NCBI GenBank assembly: GCA_900129595.1
Contig: FQWG01000003.1
Coordinates: 365,690-429,689 of the forward strand
Length of the DNA: 64,000 nucleotides
Source: Flavobacterium frigidimaris
GTDB taxonomy: Bacteria; Bacteroidota; Bacteroidia; Flavobacteriales; Flavobacteriaceae
Direction of reading: 5' to 3'
Shown here piece after piece: positions 9,634 to 16,890 of this stretch; the first letter of the stretch is position 1, and each line of letters opens with the position of its first letter. A program made the position numbers and the translations under genes. The notes beneath the pieces are model-generated. The model did not search any database, was not told the DNA's origin, and was given only the letters and a program-made list of their open reading frames with translations.

Positions 9634-10017
9634 ATGATAGAACGTATTATGAGAGAAAATGACATGTTAGAAAAAGAAGAGATTTTTTCTAAAGTATTAC
9701 GAGCAGGAAGAAGAACTTATTTCTTTGATGTGAGAGCTACTAAAGCTGATGATTATTATATCACTATTACCGAAAGTAAAAAATTTACTGAAGAAGATGG
9801 TTCTTTTCATTTTAAAAAACACAAAATTTACTTGTACAAAGAAGATTTTAGTGCTTTTGCCGAAATACTAGAAGAAATGACTTCGTATGTCTTGAACCAC
9901 AAAGGCGAAGAAGTAATTTCTGAAAGACACCAAAAAGATTTTAAAAAAGAATACGGTTCTGATAAACCTGAAGGACAAAGATCTAGTTTTACTGATATTG
10001 ATTTCGACGATATTTAG
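9634..10017 (+). CDS. PUR-alpha-like DUF3276 nucleic-acid-binding protein
   Basis: A 127-residue (or 122-residue, from ATG 9649) protein of the DUF3276 family, which adopts a PUR fold that binds single-stranded DNA or RNA. The core EEIFSKVLRAGRRTYFFDV, RATKADDYYITITESKKF and FHFKKHKIYLYKEDF is the conserved region of this family, common in Bacteroidota. The C-terminal tail is acidic and polar and likely flexible. The start is uncertain between 9634 and 9649, as both ATGs lack a distinctive ribosome site. It sits after the ABC exporter and before its own terminator. Confidence 0.88.
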   Translation: MIERIMRENDMLEKEEIFSKVLRAGRRTYFFDVRATKADDYYITITESKKFTEEDGSFHFKKHKIYLYKEDFSAFAEILEEMTSYVLNHKGEEVISERHQKDFKKEYGSDKPEGQRSSFTDIDFDDI

Positions 10018-10042
10018 TCCAAAATAACTTTTTAAAAAGTAC

Positions 10043-10078
10043 AAGTCCAATATGTCCTGCATTTTGGACTTTTTTTAT
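10043..10078 (+). terminator. Intrinsic terminator after the DUF3276 gene
   Basis: AAGTCCAA (10043-10050) pairs with TTGGACTT (10064-10071) and is followed by a T-run. Confidence 0.8.
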
Positions 10079-10126
10079 ATATTTAATTTCCATTTTAAAA
10101 AATAACCTATAAATAAATCCACGGCA

Positions 10127-10672
10127 ATGGAAACACAATTATTAATAATACCCGGACTTGGAAATTCAGGCGAAAAACACTGGCAAACCTTTTGGCATGA
10201 AAAGTTCAAAAATTCAATTCGATTAGTTCAGGACAATTGGGACGAACCCGTTCGCGAAGAATGGCTCAAAAGATTAAATGAAGAGGTAGCAAAGCTACAT
10301 CAGCCAACGATTTTAGTGGCGCATAGTTTGGCCGTTTCTTTGGTTTTGCATTGGGCTGCAACAAATACCAACAAAAACATCGTAGGCGCTTTATTAGTAG
10401 CTCCTGCAGATGTAGATTCACCGGAACACACTCCGGAAAGCATTAGAAATTTTTCACCAATGCCCATTTATAAATTGCCATTTCCCTCAATAGTTGTTGC
10501 AAGCGAAAACGATCCTTATGCTTCTTTCGAAAGAAAACAATATTTTGCCAAAGAATGGGGAAGTAATTTTGTAAACATAGGCCAACAAGGTCATATCAAC
10601 TCTGATTCTGACTTAAAATACTGGGAAGAAGGGCAGTTGATATTACAGCAGTTAATTGAGAAAATTTCTTAA
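10127..10672 (+). CDS. RBBP9/YdeN-type alpha/beta hydrolase
   Basis: A small serine hydrolase of 181 residues, the full length of the RBBP9/YdeN family. It begins METQLLIIPGLGNSGEKHW, where the PGLGNS oxyanion region is characteristic. The nucleophile elbow is LVAHSLAVSL, with the catalytic Asp region in VVASENDPYAS and the His in QQGHINSDS. It is predicted cytosolic with no signal peptide. The natural substrate is unknown. The gene stands alone between a terminator and an inverted-repeat spacer. Confidence 0.88.
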   Translation: METQLLIIPGLGNSGEKHWQTFWHEKFKNSIRLVQDNWDEPVREEWLKRLNEEVAKLHQPTILVAHSLAVSLVLHWAATNTNKNIVGALLVAPADVDSPEHTPESIRNFSPMPIYKLPFPSIVVASENDPYASFERKQYFAKEWGSNFVNIGQQGHINSDSDLKYWEEGQLILQQLIEKIS

Positions 10673-10684
10673 TTTTTAATTTTC

Positions 10685-10802
10685 AGTCGCAGTCGTCCTT
10701 TTCAGTTTAAGCTGGTAAGGAAATCAACCGCAAAGTTCGCAATGATTTACGCCAAGAATTAGCCCTATTTTTATATTCAGACTGAAAAGTGCGACTGCGA
10801 CT
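10685..10802. repeat. Long-range inverted repeat in the hydrolase/csaA spacer
   Basis: AGTCGCAGTCG (10685-10695) is perfectly complementary to CGACTGCGACT (10792-10802), separated by 96 bases. The interior carries the words AACCGCAAAGTTCGCAA and GATTTACGCCAAGAATT seen in other spacers. It sits between convergent genes, so it may terminate transcription from both sides. Confidence 0.6.
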
Positions 10803-10812
10803 AAAAACTAAT

Positions 10813-11148
10813 CTACCCAATCCTAAGGCCGTTTTCTATTTTAAAATCAGGAGCCAGTAAAATAACATCTCCCTCCTTGCCTATTGCACCTAGAACCAGA
10901 CATTCGCTCATGAATTTCCCTATTTGCTTTCTCGGAAAGTTTACGACTGAGATAACTTGTCTGTTTACTAAATTTTCTTTTTTGTAATGTGTCGTTATTT
11001 GCGCCGATGATTTTCGAATACCTATTTCAGCCCCAAAATCAATTGTAAGCTGATAAGCCGGTTTTCTGGCTTCGGGAAAATCATTTACTTCTATAATGGT
11101 TCCCACACGCATATCGGTTCTTTCAAATTCATTCCAGGTTAAATCCAT
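10813..11148 (-). CDS. csaA: CsaA-like tRNA-binding/chaperone protein
   Basis: A 111-residue EMAP-II/OB-fold protein of the CsaA type, linked to chaperone-like and tRNA-binding activity in other bacteria. The start MDLTWNEFERTDMRVGTI at 11148 gives the standard family length. A longer reading to 11295 would add 49 residues across the promoter of this gene and overlap the divergent hydrolase start, so it is rejected. Motifs are MRVGTIIEV, KPAYQLTIDFG, KSSAQIT, QVISVVNFPRKQIG and SECLVLGA. It acts in the cytosol. Confidence 0.92.
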   Translation of the reverse strand: MDLTWNEFERTDMRVGTIIEVNDFPEARKPAYQLTIDFGAEIGIRKSSAQITTHYKKENLVNRQVISVVNFPRKQIGKFMSECLVLGAIGKEGDVILLAPDFKIENGLRIG

Positions 11149-11171
11149 ATTATTTTCAATTTGTTTAACTA

Positions 11172-11179
11172 CAAACCTA
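11172..11179 (-). promoter_or_regulatory. -7 promoter element of csaA
   Basis: Minus-strand TAGGTTTG fits TAnnTTTG, 23 bases before ATG 11148. It supports the short csaA start. Confidence 0.5.
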
Positions 11180-11282
11180 TTAATTTTGTAATTATTCCCA
11201 CTAATTCTATAACCGTTTTTTTGAGTTCTACTGTTAATTTTACAAAACAAGTTTTTTAATCTAACACAAAAAAGACATAGAA

Positions 11283-12176
11283 ATGGAAAATACAATCCTC
11301 AATACCGATCAAACTCTAAGAGATTTTGAATTTGATATTCAAGAGCAAAATACCGATAAATACATACACACTGCTAAAAATGTAAAGCTGTATGTGAAGG
11401 ATTACGGAAAAGGAAAACCTGTAATTCTGATTCATGGTTGGCCGCTTTCTAATGAAATGTGGGAATATCAAATCGATTTTCTTGTTCAGAACAATTATAG
11501 AGTAATCGTGTATGATCGCAGAGGATTTGGAAAATCATCACAACCTTATGACGGATATGATTATGATACCCTGACTGATGATTTAAAAGAAATAATAGAG
11601 CAACTTCAGCTAGAAAACGCAACGCTTATAGGTTTTTCTATGGGAGGTGGCGAAGTAGTACGTTATTTTAGCCGCCATGGCGGAAAAGGCGTTACAAAAG
11701 CAGCTTTAATTTCTTCAGTAGTTCCTTTTTTATTGCAAACGAATGATAATCCTGACGGACACCCAAAAGAAAAGAGCGAAGCAACGGCCAATGCCATCAA
11801 GGAAGACAGAATAGGATTTGTAGACAATTTTGGTAAAACCTTTTTTGGTATCAATATTATCAACAAACCTTTGAGCACACCATTAATGGAATACTACAGA
11901 ATGTTATGTTCCTTTGCTTCTCCTCGTGCTACATTAAAATGTGCTGAATCTTTTTCATTTACTGATTTCAGGGATGAATTGGATTACATAAAAGTACCAA
12001 CACTTATAATTCATGGCGACGATGATAAAATCGTTCCTATTGACCTGACATCAGCAAAAGCTGCCAAAGCCATTACTGAAAACACCTATATTGTTTACGA
12101 AGGCGCACCACATGGATTGTTCTACACGCATAAAGACAAATTGAATGCGGATATACTGAATTTTTTGAATTCATAA
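11283..12176 (+). CDS. Alpha/beta hydrolase, cofactor-free haloperoxidase-like
   Basis: A 297-residue serine hydrolase resembling non-haem chloroperoxidases and arylesterases. A roughly 30-residue N-terminal extension precedes the domain, which has the oxyanion loop LIHGWPLSNEMW, YDRRGFGKSS, nucleophile elbow LIGFSMGGGEV, acid residue in IIHGDDDKIVP and catalytic His in GAPHGLFYTH. GWPLS and GFSMGGGE are distinctive of this group. There is no signal peptide. True activity could be esterase or perhydrolase; the peroxidase name is a family label. Confidence 0.85.
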   Translation: MENTILNTDQTLRDFEFDIQEQNTDKYIHTAKNVKLYVKDYGKGKPVILIHGWPLSNEMWEYQIDFLVQNNYRVIVYDRRGFGKSSQPYDGYDYDTLTDDLKEIIEQLQLENATLIGFSMGGGEVVRYFSRHGGKGVTKAALISSVVPFLLQTNDNPDGHPKEKSEATANAIKEDRIGFVDNFGKTFFGINIINKPLSTPLMEYYRMLCSFASPRATLKCAESFSFTDFRDELDYIKVPTLIIHGDDDKIVPIDLTSAKAAKAITENTYIVYEGAPHGLFYTHKDKLNADILNFLNS

Positions 12177-12190
12177 AAACCACCATATAA

Positions 12191-12242
12191 ATCCAAAGAA
12201 GCTTTATACATTTTGTAAAAGCTCCTTTGGATATTTTTTTTT
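12191..12242 (+). terminator. Intrinsic terminator of the haloperoxidase-like gene
   Basis: ATCCAAAG (12191-12198) pairs with CTTTGGAT (12225-12232), extended inside by AGCTTT/AAAGCT, followed by a run of Ts. Confidence 0.8.
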
Positions 12243-12305
12243 AATCCTGTAAACTTTCTTTTACAGAATTTTAAAGCTATTTTTGAAGATCTTATTTCTA
12301 TAAAA

Positions 12306-12860
12306 ATGGCACAAACTCCTTCAAATAATATTCCCCTTGGAACAATTGCTCCAAACTTCAGACTAAAAGATACGAATTCTAATAATGAATATTCATTTGA
12401 TGATTTGAAAGGATCAAAAGGTACCTTAGTTATTTTTATTTGCAACCATTGTCCGTTTGTGCTTCATGTCATTAATGAAATTGTGATGATTGCCAATGAT
12501 TATCGCGTTCAGGGAATTGGGGTCGTAGCAATTTCAAGCAACAATATCGAAAAATACCCACAGGATTCTCCTGAATTGATGACTGAATTTGCTTTCGAAA
12601 ATAAAATAGATTTCCCGTATTTATTTGACGAAACCCAGGAAGTTGCCAAGGCTTATGATGCTGCCTGTACTCCTGATTTTTATCTATTCGACAACCAGGA
12701 TCGCTTATTTTATCATGGCCAACTGGATGATTCAAGGCCCGGAAACGGAATTTCCCTAAGCGGAAGTGATCTTCGCAGTGCTATTGATGCGATCATCTAT
12801 AACAGAAGCCTAAAAGAGTCTCAAAAGCCAAGTATTGGCTGTAATATCAAATGGAAATAA
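12306..12860 (+). CDS. Thioredoxin-like AhpC/TSA family protein with CNHC motif
   Basis: A 184-residue thioredoxin-fold protein with no signal peptide. The active-site motif is CNHCPFV with cysteines 46 and 49, in the TlpA/AhpC-like group that carries a long insertion. The cis-proline segment is CTPDFYLFD, and the domain ends in a short Lys-rich tail. The N-terminal APNFRLKDTNSNNEYSFDDL is the typical redoxin entry strand. It is likely to be a cytosolic thiol-disulfide oxidoreductase; partners are not indicated by the neighbours. Confidence 0.85.
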   Translation: MAQTPSNNIPLGTIAPNFRLKDTNSNNEYSFDDLKGSKGTLVIFICNHCPFVLHVINEIVMIANDYRVQGIGVVAISSNNIEKYPQDSPELMTEFAFENKIDFPYLFDETQEVAKAYDAACTPDFYLFDNQDRLFYHGQLDDSRPGNGISLSGSDLRSAIDAIIYNRSLKESQKPSIGCNIKWK

Positions 12861-12889
12861 AGAATTATCGTTATTTCAAAAAGTTTACC

Positions 12890-12897
12890 TATCTTTG
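12890..12897 (+). promoter_or_regulatory. -7 promoter element ahead of the leader region
   Basis: TATCTTTG followed by CAG is a full TAnnTTTG match 30 bases after the thioredoxin-like stop. It would give an mRNA with about 400 bases before the GreA/GreB-like gene. Confidence 0.55.
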
Positions 12898-12951
12898 CAG
12901 ATCAAATTAATCATTCTCATTGTGAGCACTATAAATCTAATTACAGTTTTT

Positions 12952-13066
12952 ATGTTGTTGTTTTCTCTAACGAGAAGACCACGCACCGCTGTATTTATTT
13001 CACATAGTAAGGCCTTTATCAATTAGGCCTCCGTCTATCTCAATTACTTTTCTTTCAGGCGGAGGA
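12952..13066 (+). promoter_or_regulatory. Candidate leader peptide and competing hairpins
   Basis: A short ORF (12952-13026) encodes a 24-residue peptide containing SLTRRPRTAVFISHSKAFIN. Its stop codon lies between two copies of AGGCCT (13010-13015 and 13025-13030) that can pair. The second copy overlaps CCTCCGTC (13028-13035), which can instead pair with GGCGGAGG (13058-13065). The two hairpins therefore exclude one another, as in attenuators. No T-run follows the second hairpin and no amino-acid run marks a sensed residue, so function is unproven. The rest of the spacer (13067-13300) is AT-rich with no recognisable gene. Confidence 0.4.
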
Positions 13067-13300
13067 TTTATACCACGATTTAATCATTTATTTTATTTGA
13101 AAGAGTAAATTCTCTCTCAGATAATTTTTTGGTTTTTTCAATCAAAAATTTCCAATACATACATTATTTTCAAATTTCAACTGTACTTATACAATTTGGA
13201 ATATTAATTATGCATTTATCAGCCTGCAAAGAAGTAAAACAAACCATTAACAATCAAACAAATAATAACAATAATAATAAATTAATATAAAAACATAGTT

Positions 13301-13696
13301 ATGAAACCAACACCCACTTTCTGTAAAACAGATTATCATTTCTTAAGAGAATTGATTCTAAAAAGTAAAAATTCAACAAACGCAAAAGAAGCGAATCAGC
13401 TTTCGCAGGAATTAGATCGCGCTGTAATCAGCAAAGAAAGCGAACTGGACAACTCGATTATAAGAATCAATTCTCATGTTACTATCGAAGATGTAAAAGC
13501 AAAAAAACAAATGAAAATTCAAATTGTTTTACCTTCTTTTGCTGATTTAAAACAAAGTAAAATATCGATTCTGGCACCATTAAGTGTTGCTATTATTGGC
13601 TTTAAAGAAAATGACGAAGTAGACTGGGAATTACCGGCGGGAATAAAGACGCTAAAAATAGTTGCGGTTGATAATACAACCGAAGAAAACTCTTAA
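13301..13696 (+). CDS. GreA/GreB-type C-terminal domain protein (Rnk-like)
   Basis: A 131-residue protein with a helical N-terminal part (about residues 10-60) and a GreA/GreB-like C-terminal FKBP-type beta domain: IRINSHVTIEDVKAKKQM, KIQIVLPSFADL, SKISILAPLSVAIIGFKENDEV and WELPAGIKTLKIVAV. The length and order resemble Rnk-like regulators, which bind near the RNA polymerase secondary channel. It lacks the long N-terminal coiled coil with acidic tip of true cleavage factors, so it is not a canonical GreA. It lies after a roughly 400-base leader and is followed directly by a terminator. Confidence 0.75.
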   Translation: MKPTPTFCKTDYHFLRELILKSKNSTNAKEANQLSQELDRAVISKESELDNSIIRINSHVTIEDVKAKKQMKIQIVLPSFADLKQSKISILAPLSVAIIGFKENDEVDWELPAGIKTLKIVAVDNTTEENS

Positions 13697-13703
13697 TTTT
13701 TTT

Positions 13704-13732
13704 AAACACCTCACTCGTGAAGGTGTTTTTTT
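13704..13732 (+). terminator. Intrinsic terminator of the GreA/GreB-like gene
   Basis: AAACACCT (13704-13711) pairs with AGGTGTTT (13721-13728), followed by Ts. Confidence 0.85.
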
Positions 13733-13802
13733 ATGTTCTATTAAAAAAAACTATCCAATAAATTTTACTGAATAGTTTTTATATAGCTGCAATAACAACT
13801 CT

Positions 13803-14114
13803 CTACAATTGAGAAATTATATAATTGGATATAGAAGCCATTTGAGTATCATCTAACTTCGCTTTTTTCTGCATCCTTGTCAAAATTGGTTTCCACTCTT
13901 CCTGAGTAAATTTCTTTGCATCATATAATTTATGACATCTTGCACAACTGTTCTCATACAAGTTTTTACCTTCTTCTAATTCAGGTGTTAACACTACAAC
14001 TTTAGCAGTTTCAGTAACAGGAGCTGTTGTAGCAGCAGTCGAACCAGATTTTTGAGTTCCGCACGAAACTAAAAGCAGTACTGCAGCAGTTATAATTAAG
14101 ATTTTTGATTTCAT
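13803..14114 (-). CDS. Small c-type cytochrome lipoprotein
   Basis: A 103-residue lipoprotein with signal sequence ending LLLVSC (lipid cysteine 18), a Ser/Thr/Ala linker, and one class-I cytochrome c domain. The haem-binding motif is CARCH at 57-61, within GKNLYENSCARCHKLYDAKKF. A methionine in LTRMQKKAKL or DTQMASIS could be the axial ligand. It likely serves electron transfer on the periplasmic face, but no oxidase or reductase genes are adjacent. It is downstream of the cyclophilin-FKBP gene yet separated from it by a terminator. Confidence 0.85.
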   Translation of the reverse strand: MKSKILIITAAVLLLVSCGTQKSGSTAATTAPVTETAKVVVLTPELEEGKNLYENSCARCHKLYDAKKFTQEEWKPILTRMQKKAKLDDTQMASISNYIISQL

Positions 14115-14147
14115 TGTTTTACTTTATTTTATAAGTAAATATAAAAA

Positions 14148-14175
14148 AATCCCATATGCCATGACATACGGGATT
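14148..14175 (-). terminator. Terminator of the cyclophilin-FKBP gene
   Basis: AATCCC (14148-14153) pairs with GGGATT (14170-14175) with more pairing inside. On the minus strand a run of seven Ts follows. Confidence 0.8.
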
Positions 14176-14212
14176 ATTATTTAAAATAAAAATTAAATAG
14201 TATTTAATCTTA

Positions 14213-15145
14213 TTATTTTACTTCCATTAATTCAACATCAAAAATTAAGGTCGCGTTTGGCGGAATTACTCCTCCAGCTCCGGCAGCACCGTAAGCTAAG
14301 TCAGAAGGGATTACAAAACGAGCTTTGTCACCCACTTGTAATAAAGCAATACCTTCATCCCATCCTTCGATAACCTGCCCTTGACCTAATCTAAATTCGA
14401 TTGGTTTTTTACGTGGGTAAGAAGAATCAAAAACTTTTCCGTTTTCCAAAGATCCTTCGTAATGAACTGCTACTGTTTTACCAGATTCAGCTTTTTTACC
14501 ATCTCCTTTTTGAATCATTTTATAACGTAAACCACTATCTGTTTTATCAAAACCAGCAGCCAATTGTTCCATTTTTGCTTCAGATTCCGCTTTTAAAGCT
14601 GCATCTCTTTTTAGACGAGCACCTTTTAAACCAACAAAAGCTTCGATAGCATTGAATTTTTCAGCTTCTTCTCCAACTCTGATGATTTCTACTGCATCAA
14701 GATTATCTCCCTGAGCAACAGCATCAACTACATCCTGACCTTCTACAACGTGACCAAAAACAGTGTGTTTTCCGTCTAACCAAGAAGTTGGAACGTGAGT
14801 GATGTAAAATTGAGAACCATTACTAGCAGGTCCTGAATTTGCCATTGCCAAAACTCCCGGACGATCGTGTTTTAAACTTGGGTGAAATTCATCATCAAAT
14901 TTATATCCGGGATCACCAGTTCCTGTTCCTTTTGGACATCCACCCTGAATCATAAAATCAGGAATTACTCTGTGGAATGTTAATCCATCATAGAATTTTT
15001 GTCCTTGAGGTTTTACTTTATTTTCCATATTTCCTTCTGCAAGAGCTACAAAATTCCCTACGGTTCCCGGTGTTAAATCGTGAGTTAGTTTTACTAAAAT
15101 CGAACCTTTGCTTGTATTGAATTTAGCGTATATTCCGTTTTCCAT
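14213..15145 (-). CDS. Cyclophilin-FKBP fusion peptidyl-prolyl isomerase
   Basis: A 310-residue protein joining two unrelated proline isomerase families. Residues about 1-165 are a cyclophilin: FNTSKGSILVKL, FYDGLTFHRVIPDFMIQGG, GPASNGSQFYITH and LDGKHTVFGHV. After a helical, Lys/Ala-rich linker (about 165-205), residues 205-310 are FKBP: VAVHYEGSLENGKVFDSS, GQVIEGWDEGIALLQVG, YGAAGAGGVIPPNATLIFDVEL. Active-site residues of both halves appear intact. There is no signal peptide, so it is cytosolic. Such dual-family immunophilins are known but uncommon. Its own promoter and terminator make it a single-gene unit. Confidence 0.93.
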   Translation of the reverse strand: MENGIYAKFNTSKGSILVKLTHDLTPGTVGNFVALAEGNMENKVKPQGQKFYDGLTFHRVIPDFMIQGGCPKGTGTGDPGYKFDDEFHPSLKHDRPGVLAMANSGPASNGSQFYITHVPTSWLDGKHTVFGHVVEGQDVVDAVAQGDNLDAVEIIRVGEEAEKFNAIEAFVGLKGARLKRDAALKAESEAKMEQLAAGFDKTDSGLRYKMIQKGDGKKAESGKTVAVHYEGSLENGKVFDSSYPRKKPIEFRLGQGQVIEGWDEGIALLQVGDKARFVIPSDLAYGAAGAGGVIPPNATLIFDVELMEVK

Positions 15146-15168
15146 TGTTGTTATTTTTTATTTAAATG

Positions 15169-15176
15169 CAAATTTA
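15169..15176 (-). promoter_or_regulatory. -7 promoter element of the cyclophilin-FKBP gene
   Basis: Minus-strand TAAATTTG followed by CA matches TAnnTTTG, 23 bases before the ATG. Confidence 0.5.
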
Positions 15177-15196
15177 CAAATTAATTTTATATCAAT

Positions 15197-16372
15197 TTAT
15201 GCTTTCTGTTTTTTAGATTTTGATTTATAAGTAAGCCCGTATACTATTAATGATAATACTGAAAGGCCAACACATCCGATACTTACCGCATGCCATCCGC
15301 CTAATTTCCACAGAAACAATCCATACGCTGATCCCGCTGCTGTTCCTAAAAAGCTAAACGACATAAATACTGTGTTTAATCTGTTTCTGGCTTCAGGAAG
15401 CAAAGAATATACGCGGGTTTGGTTCGAAATGTGAACACCCTGAATTCCTATGTCAATAAACACAATTCCGATAGCGATCCCGATAACGCTTTCTACTGAA
15501 AAATAAAAAACGAGGAAGCTTATTAAAATCAATAAACAGCCGTATCCAACCGCTACCCTTGAACCTCCTTTATCGCCCAATCTCCCTACTAAAGGTGCTG
15601 CTAAAGCTCCTGATGCTCCAACAATCCCGAATAAACCAATTGTGGCACTGTTATAATGGAAAGGTGCTCCTGAAAGCAATAAAACCATGGTAGTCCAGAA
15701 AGCTCCAAACTGCGCAAAACTAAATACATTTATGATGGTGGCTTCTCTTAAAACAGGTTCTGTTTTTATAAGCGTGAAAAGGGATTTAATCAATTCACCG
15801 TAACTTCCTTTAAACTGAGGTTTATTGACCGGAAATTTATTCTGAATGACAAAAAAGATAAGGAGACAAATTCCTGCAGCGATATAAAACATTGATCTCC
15901 AGCCTAAATACTGACCAATAAAACCGCTTAAAGTTCTTGACAGTAAAATACCTACAAGCAATCCGCTCATGATTGTTCCCACTACTTTTCCTCGTTGTTC
16001 AGGCGCACATAATGAAGCGGCCAAAGGCAAAATAAGCTGTGGTACTATTGACGTAATTCCTATCAACAAAGACGCAATTTGCAAAAGAAAAAAACTTTTT
16101 GCCGTAGCCGCCAGAATTAAGGCAATTACAGAGGCAAAAGTGGTCATTAAAATTTGTTTTTTTCGCTCGATTTTATCCCCTAGCGGAACCATAAAAAATA
16201 ACCCTATCGCATAACCGGCTTGTGTGAGATAGGTTATTGTTCCTGCATTGGCTTCAGGAATTTTAAATTCGTTGGCAATTAAAACAATTAAGGGTTGGCA
16301 GTAATACAGATTTGCAACTATAAGTCCAGTGCAAGCTGCCATAAATAAGACATTCGTTTTGGATAAATTCAT
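15197..16372 (-). CDS. MFS transporter
   Basis: A 391-residue major facilitator with twelve predicted membrane helices. The loop between helices 2 and 3 is GLFFMVPLGDKIERKKQI, the usual MFS motif A variant, and the second half repeats it as APLVGRLGDKGGSR. The N-terminal region (ACTGLIVANLYYCQPLI) resembles sugar-efflux and drug-resistance types. The substrate is unknown. The promoter element at 16377-16384 ends four bases before the ATG, suggesting a leaderless or nearly leaderless mRNA. Confidence 0.9.
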   Translation of the reverse strand: MNLSKTNVLFMAACTGLIVANLYYCQPLIVLIANEFKIPEANAGTITYLTQAGYAIGLFFMVPLGDKIERKKQILMTTFASVIALILAATAKSFFLLQIASLLIGITSIVPQLILPLAASLCAPEQRGKVVGTIMSGLLVGILLSRTLSGFIGQYLGWRSMFYIAAGICLLIFFVIQNKFPVNKPQFKGSYGELIKSLFTLIKTEPVLREATIINVFSFAQFGAFWTTMVLLLSGAPFHYNSATIGLFGIVGASGALAAPLVGRLGDKGGSRVAVGYGCLLILISFLVFYFSVESVIGIAIGIVFIDIGIQGVHISNQTRVYSLLPEARNRLNTVFMSFSFLGTAAGSAYGLFLWKLGGWHAVSIGCVGLSVLSLIVYGLTYKSKSKKQKA

Positions 16373-16376
16373 TTTG

Positions 16377-16384
16377 CAAAAATA
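16377..16384 (-). promoter_or_regulatory. -7 promoter element of the MFS gene
   Basis: Minus-strand TATTTTTG, then CAAA, then the MFS ATG. The four-base gap predicts transcription starting at or near the start codon. Confidence 0.5.
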
Positions 16385-16487
16385 CTATTCTAATTCGTAT
16401 GAAAACTTTAAAAAAAGTATAAATTTTATAAATTCAGGACTCAAATAGGCCGTCCATATAACAATTATACCGTTTTTTCAAATGTCA

Positions 16488-16835
16488 TTACTTCATAAAA
16501 TCTTCACGAATCGGACTAAAAACATCCGTTAAAAGTCCGCTTTCCAAACAAACAACTCCATGAATTGCATGAGGCGGGATATAAAAACTATCTCCTTCTT
16601 TTAAAGTTTGAGTTACTCCATTTATAGTCACATCAAATTTACCACTGGATACATACGTTACTTGTGTGTGATAATGTTCGTGTAAAGTACCAATTCCGCC
16701 TTTTTCAAAATGAACGTTCACCAACATCACTCTGTCATCGTAGGCCAGGATTTTGCGTTTGATTCCTTCACCAACCACTTCCCACTCTATTTCATCTCCT
16801 TTTATAAATTCTTTGCTTGTTCCGAAAGTTTGCAT
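16488..16835 (-). CDS. Cupin domain protein
   Basis: A 115-residue single-domain cupin. The metal-binding motif is LHEHYHTQVTYVSSGKFDV (residues 51-69, candidate ligands His52, His54, His56 and Gln58), with the second motif around IPPHAIHGV (His92). The layout is close to KdgF-like and other small bicupin-related dioxygenase or isomerase proteins, but the reaction is not readable. It lies between the MFS gene and a sugar-isomerase-like gene; a role in sugar handling is only a contextual guess. Confidence 0.85.
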   Translation of the reverse strand: MQTFGTSKEFIKGDEIEWEVVGEGIKRKILAYDDRVMLVNVHFEKGGIGTLHEHYHTQVTYVSSGKFDVTINGVTQTLKEGDSFYIPPHAIHGVVCLESGLLTDVFSPIREDFMK

Positions 16836-16860
16836 ATCTGATTTTTTAATTGAATTGGTA

Positions 16861-16868
16861 CAAAAATA
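16861..16868 (-). promoter_or_regulatory. -7 promoter element of the cupin gene
   Basis: Minus-strand TATTTTTG, 25 bases before the cupin ATG, in the 55-base gap to the upstream isomerase gene. Confidence 0.45.
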
Positions 16869-16890
16869 ATACTTTTAGATGGTTTTATTT

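Noticed and set aside
10673..10812. Possible CRISPR from repeated GTCGCAGT/ACCGCAAAG words
   Set aside because: The words are not regularly spaced, have no unique spacers between them and no cas genes are present; they form an inverted-repeat spacer.
11149..11295. Upstream extension of csaA
   Set aside because: It would include the -7 promoter element and overlap the start of the divergent hydrolase; CsaA proteins begin at the chosen Met.
12835..13026. A 63-codon ORF overlapping the end of the thioredoxin-like gene
   Set aside because: Its first half overlaps a real gene out of frame and spans the promoter at 12890. Only the last 24 codons from ATG 12952 could be expressed, and these are treated as a possible leader peptide.
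13201..13290. A 26-codon ORF with LSAC resembling a lipobox
   Set aside because: It ends in a run of AAT codons from low-complexity sequence, has no upstream start giving a full signal peptide, and abuts the GreA/GreB-like start.
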